A stretch of DNA of 64,000 nt from Vibrio ponticus. GTDB taxonomy: Bacteria > Pseudomonadota > Gammaproteobacteria > Enterobacterales > Vibrionaceae. The DNA lies in the NCBI RefSeq assembly GCF_009938225.1, contig NZ_AP019657.1, forward strand, positions 2,790,001-2,854,000. Reading direction: 5' to 3'. Position 1 is the first letter of the stretch. Each line of letters begins with the position of its first letter. The position numbers and the translations under genes are program-made. Below the pieces are notes generated by a model that ran no database searches, was not told the DNA's origin, and saw only the letters and a program-made list of their open reading frames with translations. Positions 19,465 through 30,271 of the stretch are shown in pieces.

Positions 19465-21099
19465 CTATCGGCGATAAGCTCGCCAACTGAACAACCAAAA
19501 TGTGACACCCGCAATAGCACTGGCTGTCGATAGTTGTTCATAAGTGCTGTTAACCAATATTGCCGAGCATACGACTAATGTGGCACCAACACCAAATAAA
19601 AATTTACCGGTTGCCTGCTGACGCTTCGAGTCACGGTAACCTTGATAAAGCTGATCCATACGCTGATTCAGCGCTTTGCCTTGTCTGAGGCTGTCATAAA
19701 GCAGCTCTGGCAGCTCTGGTAATTTTTCCGCCCAAAACGGCGCGCGATCTTTCACCGCATTGATCACCGCTTGTGGACCCACTTGATTCATCATCCACGT
19801 TTCTAAGAAAGGTTTGGCTGTCGCCCACAAATCAAGTTGTGGGTATAGTTGACGACCTAAGCCTTCCACATAGAGCAGCGTTTTTTGTAGCAAGACCAAT
19901 TGCGGCTGCACTTCCATCTCAAATCGGCGCGCGGTGTTAAATAGATTCAACAACACATGACCAAATGATATTTCACACAGTGGTTTAGCAAAAATGGGCT
20001 CACACACAATGCGAATCGCAAATTCAAACTCGTCGATATTGGTTTCACGTGGAACCCAACCTGATTCGACATGCAATTCCGCCACACGGCGATAATCGCG
20101 ATTAAAGAAGGCTAAGAAGTTTTCTGCTAAGTAGCGTTTGTCATCACTATTTAACGTGCCGACAATGCCACAATCCAAACCAATCCACATCGGATTTTCA
20201 GGATGCTCAGGTTTAACGAATACGTTGCCTGGATGCATGTCTGCATGGAAAAAGCTGTCTCGGAATACTTGGGTAAAGAATACGCTCACACCACGCTCAG
20301 CCAATAACTTCATATTGGTGCCATTGGCTTCTAAGCCAGCGATGTCAGAAACCTGAATACCGTAGATACGTTCCGATACCATCAAAGATTCGCTGCTAAA
20401 ATCAGGGAATACTTCGGGTACGTACAGCTCTTCACTGCCTTCAAAGTTGCGGCGCAACTGAATCGCGTTTGCCGCCTCTCTTCTTAAGTCTAGTTCATCA
20501 AGCAGAGTCTTCTCATACTCGCGAACCACCTCAACGGGTTTTAAACGACGTGCTTCAGGCAGCGCCCTCGCGACTATACGCGCCATGCGATACATCAGTT
20601 TTAGATCTGCATCAATCACAGGGCGAATATCCGGTCGGATCACCTTTAAAACGACTTCTTCTCCACTCTCTTTTAGACGAGCGGTATGCACTTGAGCAAT
20701 CGAGGCAGACGCCAGCGGCTTGATATCGAAATCGGTAAACCAGTTTTCCAGCGGACCACCAAGCGCCAGCTCCATCTGCTGCTTAGCCAGTTCACCATCA
20801 AACGGCGACACTTGGTCTTGCAACAGCGCGAGTGGATCGGCAATGTGTGGGGGAAACAAATCACGTCGAGTCGACATCATCTGACCAAACTTAATCCATA
20901 CCGGACCCAACTCTTGCAACGCAAGGCGTAGGCGGTCACCCAGCTCTTTGTCTGCGTGTTGGTTCTTAAGCCAAAACAACCCTTTACGAGCCAATAATGG
21001 CGCTTTGGTCAGCTGATGATTGGGCAGTAATTCATCCAACCCGTATTCGAGTTGGACTTTGATGATGCGGTATAGGCGACGAAGTTCAGACGGCGTCAT
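19465..21099 (-). CDS. ubiB: Ubiquinone biosynthesis regulatory protein kinase-like UbiB
   Basis: ADCK/ABC1-family atypical kinase-like protein required for ubiquinone synthesis, probably acting on the extraction or delivery of lipid intermediates to the Ubi complex. At 544 aa it is full length. The KxGQ motif ([18 protein letters not shown]) and the alanine-rich loop (ASASIAQVH) are diagnostic, with [11 protein letters not shown] and DCGIVG for the catalytic site. Two C-terminal membrane segments end the protein. Its start overlaps the ubiJ stop by 4 bases (ATGA-type), so translation is coupled. Confidence 0.96.
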   Translation of the reverse strand: MTPSELRRLYRIIKVQLEYGLDELLPNHQLTKAPLLARKGLFWLKNQHADKELGDRLRLALQELGPVWIKFGQMMSTRRDLFPPHIADPLALLQDQVSPFDGELAKQQMELALGGPLENWFTDFDIKPLASASIAQVHTARLKESGEEVVLKVIRPDIRPVIDADLKLMYRMARIVARALPEARRLKPVEVVREYEKTLLDELDLRREAANAIQLRRNFEGSEELYVPEVFPDFSSESLMVSERIYGIQVSDIAGLEANGTNMKLLAERGVSVFFTQVFRDSFFHADMHPGNVFVKPEHPENPMWIGLDCGIVGTLNSDDKRYLAENFLAFFNRDYRRVAELHVESGWVPRETNIDEFEFAIRIVCEPIFAKPLCEISFGHVLLNLFNTARRFEMEVQPQLVLLQKTLLYVEGLGRQLYPQLDLWATAKPFLETWMMNQVGPQAVINAVKDRAPFWAEKLPELPELLYDSLRQGKALNQRMDQLYQGYRDSKRQQATGKFLFGVGATLVVCSAILVNSTYEQLSTASAIAGVTFWLFSWRAYRR

Positions 21100-21701
21100 A
21101 CTCGCTCCAACAGTTGATTCAGTTTCGCTTCCAAACGTGCTGCTTGGCTTTTGACATCATCCACTTGGTCACAGAAATACGCCACTTCAAGTGGTGCTGG
21201 CGTGAGCTTCCACTCTTCAGTGATCACCTGACCAAGGTGGTTTTGATGCTTACTCGCTTGCGCTTTAACAAACTGACCAACTTGAGTCGCACCTTTGACT
21301 AAGGTATGCGCGACCACATCGCCGGTCACGCGCGATAACCACTCTTCGATATCGGGTTTGCAATCGGTCATCAACTGCGAGAACTTCTGCGCCAGTTGAA
21401 TATCACCTTCTAAAATCAGCTTATCTTGCTTGATCAGTTTGGTGATATTAGCTTGCTCACGAAGTTCAGGCAATACCGATAAATTGAGCGATAAGTAACA
21501 ATCAGGCTGCCCTTCATAGTGAGCCAACACATCAATTTGTTGGCTAAAGACAAATGTCAGCGTCTTGTTGAGCTCTTTAAGATGAACTTGAATCACTTGC
21601 CCTTTCAGGCGAGCAAGACGACGACCCAATTCCGGGTCATCTTTAATTAGGGTGTTGAGCGTCGTTTCAATAACGGCGGTCACTAATGGTTCGAATGGCA
21701 T
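21096..21701 (-). CDS. ubiJ: Ubiquinone biosynthesis accessory factor UbiJ (SCP2 domain)
   Basis: Lipid-binding scaffold of the aerobic ubiquinone complex, 201 aa from the start at 21701. The N-terminal SCP2-like domain (about residues 20-120) binds the hydrophobic isoprenoid intermediates; the C-terminal part is helical and interacts with UbiK in E. coli. The ATG is preceded by AAAGGG; a TTG 42 bases upstream lies in ubiE and has no ribosome site. The gene is 10 bp from the end of ubiE. Confidence 0.92.
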   Translation of the reverse strand: MPFEPLVTAVIETTLNTLIKDDPELGRRLARLKGQVIQVHLKELNKTLTFVFSQQIDVLAHYEGQPDCYLSLNLSVLPELREQANITKLIKQDKLILEGDIQLAQKFSQLMTDCKPDIEEWLSRVTGDVVAHTLVKGATQVGQFVKAQASKHQNHLGQVITEEWKLTPAPLEVAYFCDQVDDVKSQAARLEAKLNQLLERV

Positions 21702-21711
21702 AACAACCCTT

Positions 21712-22494
21712 TTAGAACTTGTAACCGCGGTGCAATGCAACAATACCGCCAGTTAGGTTGTAGTAACTGGTTTGCTCAAAGCCAGCGTCATCCATCATGC
21801 CTTTCAGTGTTTCTTGATCAGGGTGCATGCGAATCGATTCTGCAAGGTAACGGTAGCTTTCTGCATCATTTGCCACTAGCTCGCCCATTTTAGGCAGTAA
21901 GTGGAATGAGTACGCATCGTACACTTTAGATAGAGGGTCAATAATTGGCTTAGAAAACTCAAGTACCAACAGACGACCACCTGGCTTAAGCACACGGAAC
22001 ATTGAGCGTAGTGCTTTATCTTTGTCCGTCACGTTACGCAGGCAGAAGCTAATGGTGATCACATCAAAGTAATCATCAGGGAATGGCAATTCTTCTGCGT
22101 TCGCTTGTACGTAATGCACATTACCCACTACGCCAATATCACGCAGCTTATCACGACCCACATTAAGCATTGAGTTGTTAATGTCAGCCAACACGACATG
22201 ACCTTTGTCACCAACAATGCGTGAGAATTTAGCGGTTAAGTCACCAGTACCACCACCAAGGTCAAGTACACGTTGACCCGGACGAGCGCCACTGCAATCA
22301 ATCGTGAAGCGCTTCCACAAACGATGCACACCACCAGACATTAAGTCGTTCATAATGTCGTACTTTGCTGCTACCGAGTGGAATACTTGAGCCACTTTAG
22401 CGACTTTCTCTTCTTTAGCTACGGTAGTGAAACCAAAGTGGGTGGTTTCTGCTGTTTCTAATGCTGTATTTGACTGCACGCTTGTATCCGTCAT
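21712..22494 (-). CDS. ubiE: Demethylmenaquinone/2-methoxy-6-polyprenyl-1,4-benzoquinol C-methyltransferase
   Basis: SAM-dependent C-methyltransferase shared by the ubiquinone and menaquinone pathways. The 260-aa protein has the UbiE signatures [17 protein letters not shown] near residue 45, the SAM motif [11 protein letters not shown], and LGLRN-type downstream motifs ([18 protein letters not shown]). The last residues ([11 protein letters not shown]) are typical. It is the second gene of rmuC-ubiE-ubiJ-ubiB-tatABC, 64 bp downstream of rmuC. Confidence 0.97.
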   Translation of the reverse strand: MTDTSVQSNTALETAETTHFGFTTVAKEEKVAKVAQVFHSVAAKYDIMNDLMSGGVHRLWKRFTIDCSGARPGQRVLDLGGGTGDLTAKFSRIVGDKGHVVLADINNSMLNVGRDKLRDIGVVGNVHYVQANAEELPFPDDYFDVITISFCLRNVTDKDKALRSMFRVLKPGGRLLVLEFSKPIIDPLSKVYDAYSFHLLPKMGELVANDAESYRYLAESIRMHPDQETLKGMMDDAGFEQTSYYNLTGGIVALHRGYKF

Positions 22495-22558
22495 TGTGAT
22501 TCCTCTTCGAGCAGCTCAATAAAACTCTTCATACGTCATAGGTCTGAGCTGCGGTCGA

Positions 22559-24109
22559 TTAGTTTACTTTATCCTCAGCCGGATGTCTTTCTAACTGCGG
22601 TGGATTTTCCGCCAAATATTCATTTTCTGACACATCTTGTCCATGCGCGAGTTCTGCAATACTTGGCGAGATTGGGCGTTTCACTTCCACCCCTAGCTGT
22701 TTAAAGCTTTCCGCTTGGCGAATCACATTACCTCGACCAGTGGCTAGCTTATTCATCGCACCTTGGTAACTCTGGTTTGCTTTGTCTAGTGCACCACCCA
22801 AACCTTCCATATCTTCAACAAACAAACGCAGCTTGTCGTACAGCTTACTCGCACGCTCAGCGATAATCTGCGCGTTCTGATTCTGTCTGTCATTGCGCCA
22901 CAAGTTATCAATTGTTCTTAGCGCCACCAGCAAAGTGGTCGGGCTAACTAAGATAATATTGTGCTCCATAGCATCTTTAACCAAACTCGGATCCGCTTGA
23001 ATCGCCACTTGGAACGCCGGCTCAACCGGGATAAACATCAGCACATAATCAAGACTGCGAATCCCTTTAAGTTGATGATAATCCTTATGGCTTAGCCCTT
23101 TAATGTGATTACGCAGCGCAAGTAAGTGGTCACTTAGTGCCCGCTCACGATCGTGATCGGTTTGTGCATTAAAGTAACGCTCATACGCCACCAGCACCAT
23201 TTTCGAGTCAATCACCACTTGTTTATCTTGCGGTAAATGCACGATCACATCTGGCTGATAACGTTTACCAGCTTCATTTTGCAAGCTAACCTGAGTTTGA
23301 TACTCGTGCCCCTCACGCAAACCCGACTCCGCCAACACGCGCGCTAGCACCACCTCACCCCAGTTGCCTTGCTGTTTATTGTCACCTTTCAGTGCTTGAG
23401 TCAGATTAACCGCTTCGCGAGTCATCTGCTCGTTTAAGCGTTGCAGATTTTTTAGCTCATGCACTAAAGTGTGACGCTCTTTGGCTTCCAGATTAAAGCT
23501 GTCATTCACTTGGCGTTTAAACCCTTCTAACTGCTCTTTGAGTGGACTAAGCAAACCTTCCAAGCTTTGGCGGTTTTGCTGATCGACCTTGGCGGTTTTA
23601 GTTTCAAACAGCTGATTGGCTAAATGCTCAAATTGTTGCTTTAGACGTTCTTCAGCTTTTTCCAACAGTTGCAGCTTCTCTTGGCTTGCCAATTGCGCTT
23701 GCTGATGACGCGCTTCTTGTTCACGCAATTGCGATTCCAGTTGCGATTTTTGCTCACGCACTTGAGTCAGATCATCGGCATATTGCTGACGTTCCTGCTT
23801 TACCGCCTCGAAATAGCGTAGCTTTTCCATCACCGCCATCAATTTGCCGTGCGATTGTTTGAGTTCGTACGCGGCTTTATCGCGATCTTCATCCAGCTCA
23901 TCAAGCTCTTGCTGCGCTTCAATAAGCGACTGTTTTAACTGACTGATCTGTGAGTCTGCCAATTGCTGATTGGATTCTAATTGCTGTTCGAGCAGTTGGC
24001 TTTCTAAGCTTAATTTTTGCTTTACCCACCAACCGACTGCCACTCCGCTGATTGCGGCGCCACCAAGGGCACTAAATAACACGCTTTGGTTCTCGATAAT
24101 CCATTGCAT
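22559..24109 (-). CDS. rmuC: DNA recombination protein RmuC
   Basis: Putative nuclease-like protein that limits inversions at short inverted repeats. The 516-aa protein has an N-terminal membrane segment (residues ~9-29), a long coiled coil rich in Glu and Gln (residues ~40-200), and a conserved restriction-endonuclease-like domain (GNWGEVVLARVLAESGL ... YQPDVIVHLP ... VVIDSKMVL). D and K in PDVIVH and DSKM are the expected active-site positions. It is first in the cluster leading to ubiE. Confidence 0.93.
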   Translation of the reverse strand: MQWIIENQSVLFSALGGAAISGVAVGWWVKQKLSLESQLLEQQLESNQQLADSQISQLKQSLIEAQQELDELDEDRDKAAYELKQSHGKLMAVMEKLRYFEAVKQERQQYADDLTQVREQKSQLESQLREQEARHQQAQLASQEKLQLLEKAEERLKQQFEHLANQLFETKTAKVDQQNRQSLEGLLSPLKEQLEGFKRQVNDSFNLEAKERHTLVHELKNLQRLNEQMTREAVNLTQALKGDNKQQGNWGEVVLARVLAESGLREGHEYQTQVSLQNEAGKRYQPDVIVHLPQDKQVVIDSKMVLVAYERYFNAQTDHDRERALSDHLLALRNHIKGLSHKDYHQLKGIRSLDYVLMFIPVEPAFQVAIQADPSLVKDAMEHNIILVSPTTLLVALRTIDNLWRNDRQNQNAQIIAERASKLYDKLRLFVEDMEGLGGALDKANQSYQGAMNKLATGRGNVIRQAESFKQLGVEVKRPISPSIAELAHGQDVSENEYLAENPPQLERHPAEDKVN

Positions 24110-24271
24110 AATAAGGCGTTAACTCTTTTCTATTGCTTGCAAATAATGGTATTTCACCACTGGATAAATGTCCAGTTTGTCGGTTAGATAATCAACAGAT
24201 ACACTTAGCTCCCCGTACACTGTGCGAATGGTTCGCCGGGTGCGTTTTTGCTTGCTATATGAAGGAACACT

Positions 24272-25174
24272 ATGAACGAGCGCCGCGCGTTGGGGTTTGG
24301 TTTGTCTGCAGTTTTGCTCTGGTCGACAGTAGCCACCGCATTTAAGCTAACTCTGGCTGAATTTACTCCTATCCAAATGCTGACAATCGCCAGCATTGTT
24401 TCTGCTCTGGTTTTGATTGTTATCTGTGGCGTACAAGGAAAGCTTGCTTCCCTCTCTGCCGTTTTCCTCTCCAATCCTTGGTACTACTTGCTACTGGGTT
24501 TAATCAACCCGTTGGCTTACTACATCATTTTATTTAAAGCTTATGATTTGCTCCCAGCATCGCAAGCACAAGCGATCAACTACAGCTGGGCGATCACTTT
24601 GACCTTAATGGCAGCCGTCTTTCTCGGTCAGCAGATCCGCAAGCAAGATTGGATAGCATGTGTGCTGAGCTATTTTGGTGTGGTGGTGATTGCCACTAAA
24701 GGCGACATTCTCGGGCTCAATTTTGAAAGCCCGCTTGGCGTCGGATTAGCGCTGCTTTCAACCCTGCTTTGGGCTGGCTACTGGATTCTAAATACCAAAA
24801 ACAAAGCCGATCCTGTGGTGGGTGTATTGCTCGGGTTTTTAGTTGCTATCCCGTTTGCGATTGGTTTGAGTATTTGGGAAGGTGCCAATTGGAGCCAAAT
24901 CACCCCTTCGGGCTGGTTAGCTGTGACCTACGTGGGTCTCTTTGAAATGGGCATCACTTTTGTATTGTGGCTCAGCGCATTAAAACTGACGCAAAACACC
25001 GCGCGTATTAGCAACCTGATTTTTGCCTCACCGTTTATCTCACTGATCCTACTCGCGACCGTGATTGGCGAGAGCATCCACCCCACCACCTTAATTGGTT
25101 TGGTGCTGATTATTGCTGGCTTAGTGATTCAGCAGCTGAAATTTAAGGCTAAATTAGCCACCAGCGCAGAGTGA
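24272..25174 (+). CDS. DMT superfamily (EamA) transporter
   Basis: Probable inner-membrane exporter or permease of small metabolites, 300 aa with ten predicted membrane helices in two EamA repeats. A GAAGGA ribosome site lies 6 bases upstream of the ATG. The second repeat begins near residue 152 (LGVGLALLSTLLWAGYW). Substrate unknown. Transcribed alone, divergent from rmuC and followed by a terminator. Confidence 0.88.
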   Translation: MNERRALGFGLSAVLLWSTVATAFKLTLAEFTPIQMLTIASIVSALVLIVICGVQGKLASLSAVFLSNPWYYLLLGLINPLAYYIILFKAYDLLPASQAQAINYSWAITLTLMAAVFLGQQIRKQDWIACVLSYFGVVVIATKGDILGLNFESPLGVGLALLSTLLWAGYWILNTKNKADPVVGVLLGFLVAIPFAIGLSIWEGANWSQITPSGWLAVTYVGLFEMGITFVLWLSALKLTQNTARISNLIFASPFISLILLATVIGESIHPTTLIGLVLIIAGLVIQQLKFKAKLATSAE

Positions 25175-25187
25175 AAAACGAAAACAT

Positions 25188-25212
25188 AGAGCCACCTTCG
25201 GGTGGCTTTTTC
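25188..25212 (+). terminator. Rho-independent terminator after the EamA gene
   Basis: Stem AGCCACC / GGTGGCT, TTCG loop, then TTTTTCG. The remaining gap to the metalloprotease gene (25213-25416) is AT-rich and has no gene. Confidence 0.85.
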
Positions 25213-25416
25213 GTAGCTACTACGATATCAACCAGGAAAAATTGCACATCAAACCAACAACTTAATGGTTAACTTGGCAGCAGAGTCCAAATTTCAAGTT
25301 TTATTTTTGCATCAAGATCTAGCATTTTCGATCAATTTTCCCGACTCGTTAACATCCCAACCATAATCCCCGCGAATCTATTCAACGCATTTATCAATAA
25401 TAATAAGGAATAATGC

Positions 25417-28400
25417 ATGAGACTTTCGCAACTCTCTCTTTTGATCGGCGGTGTTCTTGCCAGCTCACACGTGGCGGCAGAGACACTTAACCTGTCGCAA
25501 CTGGGAACCCAAGTGCAACAACAGCTGTTTGCTATGCAGCAACTGGCAACGGATGACAGCAACATTGTCGTTCACCAAGATGGTCGCCGCTTCTTGCAAT
25601 ACCAGGGCAAGCAGTATTGGGTAAACCATGAGAACTTCCCGAAGTTCCCACTCAACGATGCTGGCGGTGAATACTCGACCGCTTTTCCTTTTGTCGACAG
25701 TAACTGGGAATACATCGCCTACAACGGTGGTTTCTACTTAATGCATCGTGAACTTGGCGTGATGAACGCTAACGACACCGGCTGCTACGTGGAATATCTG
25801 CCTGCAAGCCGTGGTTCACAACTCGAAGACGGCAGTTACATCACTGAGTCCGACATGATTCTGCGCACAGTTATGTCTGACTGTGGCGAGCTGGCGATGC
25901 CAAACCTTGAGTCATTCAAAGTTGGTTCTTTGTCTGATATTGGCGTGGAACTGACTTGGGATGAACACCATCCGAGCAATAACTATGTTATCGATCTCAC
26001 CGCGCGACCAGCCAACAGCTCACCGATCGTTTACCGCTACCGCACCAATGAGCCGGGTCTTTATATCAGTGATTTAGAACCAAACACCCGCTACGAAGTT
26101 GAGATTGAAGCGTGTAATGATTTGGGCTGCGCTAAACAACAATTGAGCTTTACGACTTTAGCTGAACGTCTCGCCTACAACGATAGCCGCACAGCAGTAA
26201 ACCACCTTTCAGGCTCGCTGCGCGCGCACATTAACTTTACCCAAACCCATACCAGCGTGATGCCAAACGGCAACGATGAACTCAATCACCCTAACCTAGT
26301 GATGGATCGTGCTGCGCTGCTATTGGTGACCCCAAATCAACCAGCGATTCAGCAGATGTGGGTAGAGGTTGAATTGGATGGAATTAGCCAAGGTCGCTTT
26401 GCGCTGCTACCACCGAGTGCCCTGGCCGATACTGACCAACCTGATAACGGTCGCAGCAAAGTGGTCTTCTCTAAATACGCATGGAGCCTACCGCTGCAAT
26501 GGGATTGGATGAAACCGGGATTATCGCTTAAGTTCAGTGACAACCGTGGTCGTGAAGGCGTACTAGCGCAAAATGATTTAGTCTTCGCTGGCGCGCCAGA
26601 AATGGTGATTCAGAACATCGATATCGGTATGTTGGTCGAACCACGCGATCAGTACGAAATGATCGACCGTATGCCTGAACTGGCGACAGACTACTTCCAA
26701 AAAATTCCAGTCTCCAAGCTGGTCATGGCAGACTACACACCACTGCACCTACGTAAAGTTACGCTACCCAATGGCAAGGTTTACACCAGAGCCAGCGAAT
26801 ACGACAACCCTGGGGTTTACGCTGGTGACATGCGTGAATACATTGGTAAGCGTCTGATTTCAATGGGTATCAATAATGCGAACTTCGGCATCGTTGACAC
26901 CGCGGGTGGTAGCGCACACTGGGCTCGTCCATTTAGCCATATTACTGCGCACAACAACCGCGGACGCTACCTAGCCGAAGATGAAGATGGCAACATCACC
27001 TCAAGTGTTATCCACCATGGTTTAAGTGGTGGCGGCGGTATGGTGACCTTAAGTGGTACCCGTGGTAACGAATGGTCACACGAGCTGGGTCACAACTACG
27101 GTCGTGGTCACCATCCGAAAAACGCCTCAATCCACGATATGGAATCTGGCTGGGGTTGGGATGCGCGCTATAACCGCTTTATCGGTAACCTACACTGGTC
27201 TGATGCGGCGCAAACCGTGACCAATACCAATAGTGGCGAGAGCGTTGAACCCTTTGCTGATCAATTCCGCTTTATGCGTGAAGCGATGGGTGGCGGTGAA
27301 AGTGCACGTACTGGCTTGATCAGTAACTACACCTTAGAGCATCCCATTGCCGCACGCGTAACGCAAAACTGGTTTAATGGTGCGAGCAACGTCGATACCA
27401 ATAGCGCAACGGGCTACTCAGCGTGGGATCAAGAGACTCAACGTTACGTCGAATCTGCAACCAATCAACGCGCAGTCAGTGAGAAAGGCGTTCCGGTGAT
27501 CACCGTACTTGGTATCTACGACCCAACTGAAGCGAATCCAAGCCAGATCTACCCACTGATCTATTCAAACTACGGCAACCTGTTTGAATTGCCAGAGCCG
27601 AGCAACATCCCAGCACAACGTGAAGGCTGGGTCGCTGCTGATACGATTACTACCGAAGATCGCCTCAACACCGAATGGCAAACCATCAAAGTGGACAATC
27701 AGTGGTTGCCACTGTGTCAGTTTAGCTACACCAGCCAAGGTGGTACGCAAGCTAACTTTATTGGCTATGAAGACGGTGAGCAATGCCGTGTAACCAGCGA
27801 AATGGTTTGGCATATTGATGGTCAAACAGAAGTGCCGGTCTCTGAATCGCTACAATACCAACTGCTGGCAAGCAAAGGCGAACTGGTCGGCAATATTACT
27901 TACACTCCAACCCCTGAGCTGGGTGAAATGACGCTGTGTAGCCTCAATAAGCCAGGTACCGGTCACGATGGTGCGGGCTTCCTTGCAGACAACAAGTGTA
28001 AGCAAATTGATGGCATGAAGCACAGCAATGGCGCACTTTGGGCTTACGCAACTCACCAAGGTGGCATTGACCAATACCAAGTTGAATCACAGAAGCAGTG
28101 TCAGCTAGTGGTTGAGAACCAAGATGGCTCGGTCGATAAGATTGCACTTCATGGCAAACGCTACAGCAGCGGTGAAAGCAACAAGTTCCACCTCAATTTA
28201 CCAGCGGAACGTCACCCAGAGCGCATCAGTATTGAATGTGCAACCACACCAGGCAGCGAGTCTATTCTCGATACGGTACTGACGCCACGTAACCCAGCGG
28301 CAGACGAGTTAGTCGGTCCGGTGATTGTGGGACAAGAAAACGGTTACCGAGATTTTGATGTCGACATGCCGAGCGGTTGGATGGCTCATAACGAGCAATT

Positions 28401-28851
28401 TAATCCAGAGGAACTCACGGCAAATCAACGCAGCTACTTGGCAACCATGCGCTTAGGCGAAAAGTCTGAGTATGTGTGTCGCTTCCCAATGACGATCAAT
28501 GGCAACGAAAAACTATTGCATGGTTACGTGGAATCATTCGGCAACGGTGACTACCAATGTACTGGCGGCAGTGACATTACGGTGCGTGATAACCAAGGTG
28601 AACGTGAAATGGTTTCAGAACTTAATCAGTTTGAATGGCTGTCACTGTATGACCGCAGCCAAGTGGGTGCACCTGTGATCGCTTCACCACAGTCTAATGC
28701 CACTTTGTGTAGCCTAACTAAAGGTGGTGAGTGGTATGGGGTTGGCTTCGTTAATGCCGGTGGTCAATGCGTACAAGAGCCAGAAGTTTACTGGTCTAAT
28801 GGCAACCAATGGATTTTCTCTAGTGGTTATGCCGTACATCAATACCGCTAA
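25417..28851 (+). CDS. Secreted M66 metalloprotease, TagA/StcE-like mucinase
   Basis: Probable secreted zinc protease of the StcE/TagA family, members of which cleave mucin-type glycoproteins. The 1,144-aa product starts with a signal peptide (MRLSQLSLLIGGVLASSHVAAE, cut near residue 21). A fibronectin-III-like domain lies at about residues 170-250 (VGSLSDIGVELTWDEHHPSNNYVIDL). The metzincin zinc site HELGHNYGRGHH is at ~554-565, with a Met-turn-like region further on. The C-terminal third has four short Cys-containing modules: two starting TLCSL at ~839 and ~1096, and two starting (L/V)C(Q/R)F at ~766 and ~1020. Monocistronic, with its own terminator. Vibrio cholerae TagA is ToxR-regulated; no such site is identified here. 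Confidence 0.85.
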   Translation: MRLSQLSLLIGGVLASSHVAAETLNLSQLGTQVQQQLFAMQQLATDDSNIVVHQDGRRFLQYQGKQYWVNHENFPKFPLNDAGGEYSTAFPFVDSNWEYIAYNGGFYLMHRELGVMNANDTGCYVEYLPASRGSQLEDGSYITESDMILRTVMSDCGELAMPNLESFKVGSLSDIGVELTWDEHHPSNNYVIDLTARPANSSPIVYRYRTNEPGLYISDLEPNTRYEVEIEACNDLGCAKQQLSFTTLAERLAYNDSRTAVNHLSGSLRAHINFTQTHTSVMPNGNDELNHPNLVMDRAALLLVTPNQPAIQQMWVEVELDGISQGRFALLPPSALADTDQPDNGRSKVVFSKYAWSLPLQWDWMKPGLSLKFSDNRGREGVLAQNDLVFAGAPEMVIQNIDIGMLVEPRDQYEMIDRMPELATDYFQKIPVSKLVMADYTPLHLRKVTLPNGKVYTRASEYDNPGVYAGDMREYIGKRLISMGINNANFGIVDTAGGSAHWARPFSHITAHNNRGRYLAEDEDGNITSSVIHHGLSGGGGMVTLSGTRGNEWSHELGHNYGRGHHPKNASIHDMESGWGWDARYNRFIGNLHWSDAAQTVTNTNSGESVEPFADQFRFMREAMGGGESARTGLISNYTLEHPIAARVTQNWFNGASNVDTNSATGYSAWDQETQRYVESATNQRAVSEKGVPVITVLGIYDPTEANPSQIYPLIYSNYGNLFELPEPSNIPAQREGWVAADTITTEDRLNTEWQTIKVDNQWLPLCQFSYTSQGGTQANFIGYEDGEQCRVTSEMVWHIDGQTEVPVSESLQYQLLASKGELVGNITYTPTPELGEMTLCSLNKPGTGHDGAGFLADNKCKQIDGMKHSNGALWAYATHQGGIDQYQVESQKQCQLVVENQDGSVDKIALHGKRYSSGESNKFHLNLPAERHPERISIECATTPGSESILDTVLTPRNPAADELVGPVIVGQENGYRDFDVDMPSGWMAHNEQFNPEELTANQRSYLATMRLGEKSEYVCRFPMTINGNEKLLHGYVESFGNGDYQCTGGSDITVRDNQGEREMVSELNQFEWLSLYDRSQVGAPVIASPQSNATLCSLTKGGEWYGVGFVNAGGQCVQEPEVYWSNGNQWIFSSGYAVHQYR

Positions 28852-28869
28852 TCACATTTAAAACCAATA

Positions 28870-28895
28870 ACAAAGGGCGCCTCGGCGCCCTTTGA
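28870..28895. terminator. Bidirectional terminator between the metalloprotease and YhiN-like genes
   Basis: Stem AAAGGGCGCC / GGCGCCCTTT with a two-base loop, between convergent genes. Confidence 0.85.
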
Positions 28896-28916
28896 TTTAA
28901 GAAAATAACTTAACGA

Positions 28917-30104
28917 TTAAACGTGCTGCCCAGCAACAAAACCAGAGCTCCAGCACCATTGGAAATTGTAACCGCCCAACCAGCCAGTCACATCCATCAC
29001 TTCACCAATAAAGAACAAGCCCTTCACTTGCTTACACTCCATGGTTTTCGACGACAGATGATCGGTATCAACCCCACCTAAAGTCACTTCTGCGGTTCGG
29101 TAACCTTCTGTACCATTTGGGGCAATCTGCCAATTCTCTAAGTACTCGGCGATCTGCTTAAGCTGCTTTTCATTGAATTGTTTAAGCGGTTTGTCTTCCA
29201 ACTCTTTACGCTCAATCATCACTTCAACTAAACGTTTCGGTAGCACTTTCGCCAGCGTGTTTTTCAAACTCTGATTAGGGTGCTTCTCTCTTGATGCGGT
29301 AAGCAATTGCTCAACGTCTGCTTCTGGCACTAGGTTGATAGTCACTTGCTGACCAGCTTTCCAGAAGGAAGAGATTTGCAACACCGCAGGACCTGATAAA
29401 CCGCGATGGGTAAATAGCAGCGCCTCTTTAAATACCGTGCCATCTTGGGCGGTAATCTCAGCCGGAATCGCGATACCTGACAGCGTTTCGAAATCTTCTT
29501 TATCTTGCTTATGCAGAGTAAACGGCACTAAGCCTGCGGTAGTTGGCACCACTGGCAAACCAAACTGCTCGGCAATCTTGTAGCCAAATGGTGTTGCACC
29601 CAATTTTGGCATCGACAAACCACCAGTTGCCACAATCAATGACTGACACTCAATCTGATTGGTATTGGCATGCAAACTAAAGCCTTGCTCGGTTTGCTCT
29701 ATCTGATGAATATCTTGCTGGTAGCGCAACTGAACTTTGGCATTCTGACACTCATCAAGCAGCATGCTGACGATTTGCTTCGCTGAATCGAGACAGAACA
29801 ACTGACCATGATCACGCTCTTCAAACTCAATCCCATATTTGCTCACCATTGAGATGAAATCCCAGTTGGTGTATTGCGAGAGGGCTGATTTAACAAAATG
29901 AGGGTTGCGGCACAGGTAGTTATTCGCACTGACATCATAGTTCGTGAAGTTGCAGCGACCACCGCCTGAAATAAGGATTTTACGCCCCGGCTTTTTCGCA
30001 TGATCAAGCACCAATACTTTGCGTCCACGCTTGCCTGCCTCTGCGGCACACATTAATCCAGCAGCACCGGCACCTATAATGACGACGTCGAACTTCTCAC
30101 TCAT
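28917..30104 (-). CDS. YhiN/HI0933-family FAD-dependent oxidoreductase
   Basis: Flavoprotein of unknown substrate, 395 aa. The FAD-binding fingerprint GAGAAGLMCA is at residues 11-20, and the family motif GRKILISGGGRCNFTN follows at about 41. The C-terminal half ends WLGGYNFQWCWSSGF, typical of HI0933 proteins. The family is widely annotated as aminoacetone oxidase or simply NAD(P)/FAD-dependent oxidoreductase; none of those activities can be read from the sequence. ATG at 30104. Confidence 0.87.
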   Translation of the reverse strand: MSEKFDVVIIGAGAAGLMCAAEAGKRGRKVLVLDHAKKPGRKILISGGGRCNFTNYDVSANNYLCRNPHFVKSALSQYTNWDFISMVSKYGIEFEERDHGQLFCLDSAKQIVSMLLDECQNAKVQLRYQQDIHQIEQTEQGFSLHANTNQIECQSLIVATGGLSMPKLGATPFGYKIAEQFGLPVVPTTAGLVPFTLHKQDKEDFETLSGIAIPAEITAQDGTVFKEALLFTHRGLSGPAVLQISSFWKAGQQVTINLVPEADVEQLLTASREKHPNQSLKNTLAKVLPKRLVEVMIERKELEDKPLKQFNEKQLKQIAEYLENWQIAPNGTEGYRTAEVTLGGVDTDHLSSKTMECKQVKGLFFIGEVMDVTGWLGGYNFQWCWSSGFVAGQHV

Positions 30105-30135
30105 GATGACTTACTCAAACAACTCTAAACGCAAT

Positions 30136-30166
30136 AAAAAAGGATGTGCAATTTTTGCACATCCTT
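30136..30166 (-). terminator. Rho-independent terminator after uspB
   Basis: Stem AAGGATGTGCAA / TTGCACATCCTT with a three-base loop and T6 on the minus strand. A second small hairpin (GCCAC / GTGGC near 30225-30240) lies between it and the uspB stop. Confidence 0.8.
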
Positions 30167-30271
30167 GCTAATCGAGGCGCTATTCTAGCGATTCTTTTTC
30201 TGATTGCCAATTAATCAGCGTTGCGCCACAACTAAGTGGCAACTCAAGCTAGACAATCAGCGCTTCGGTAT

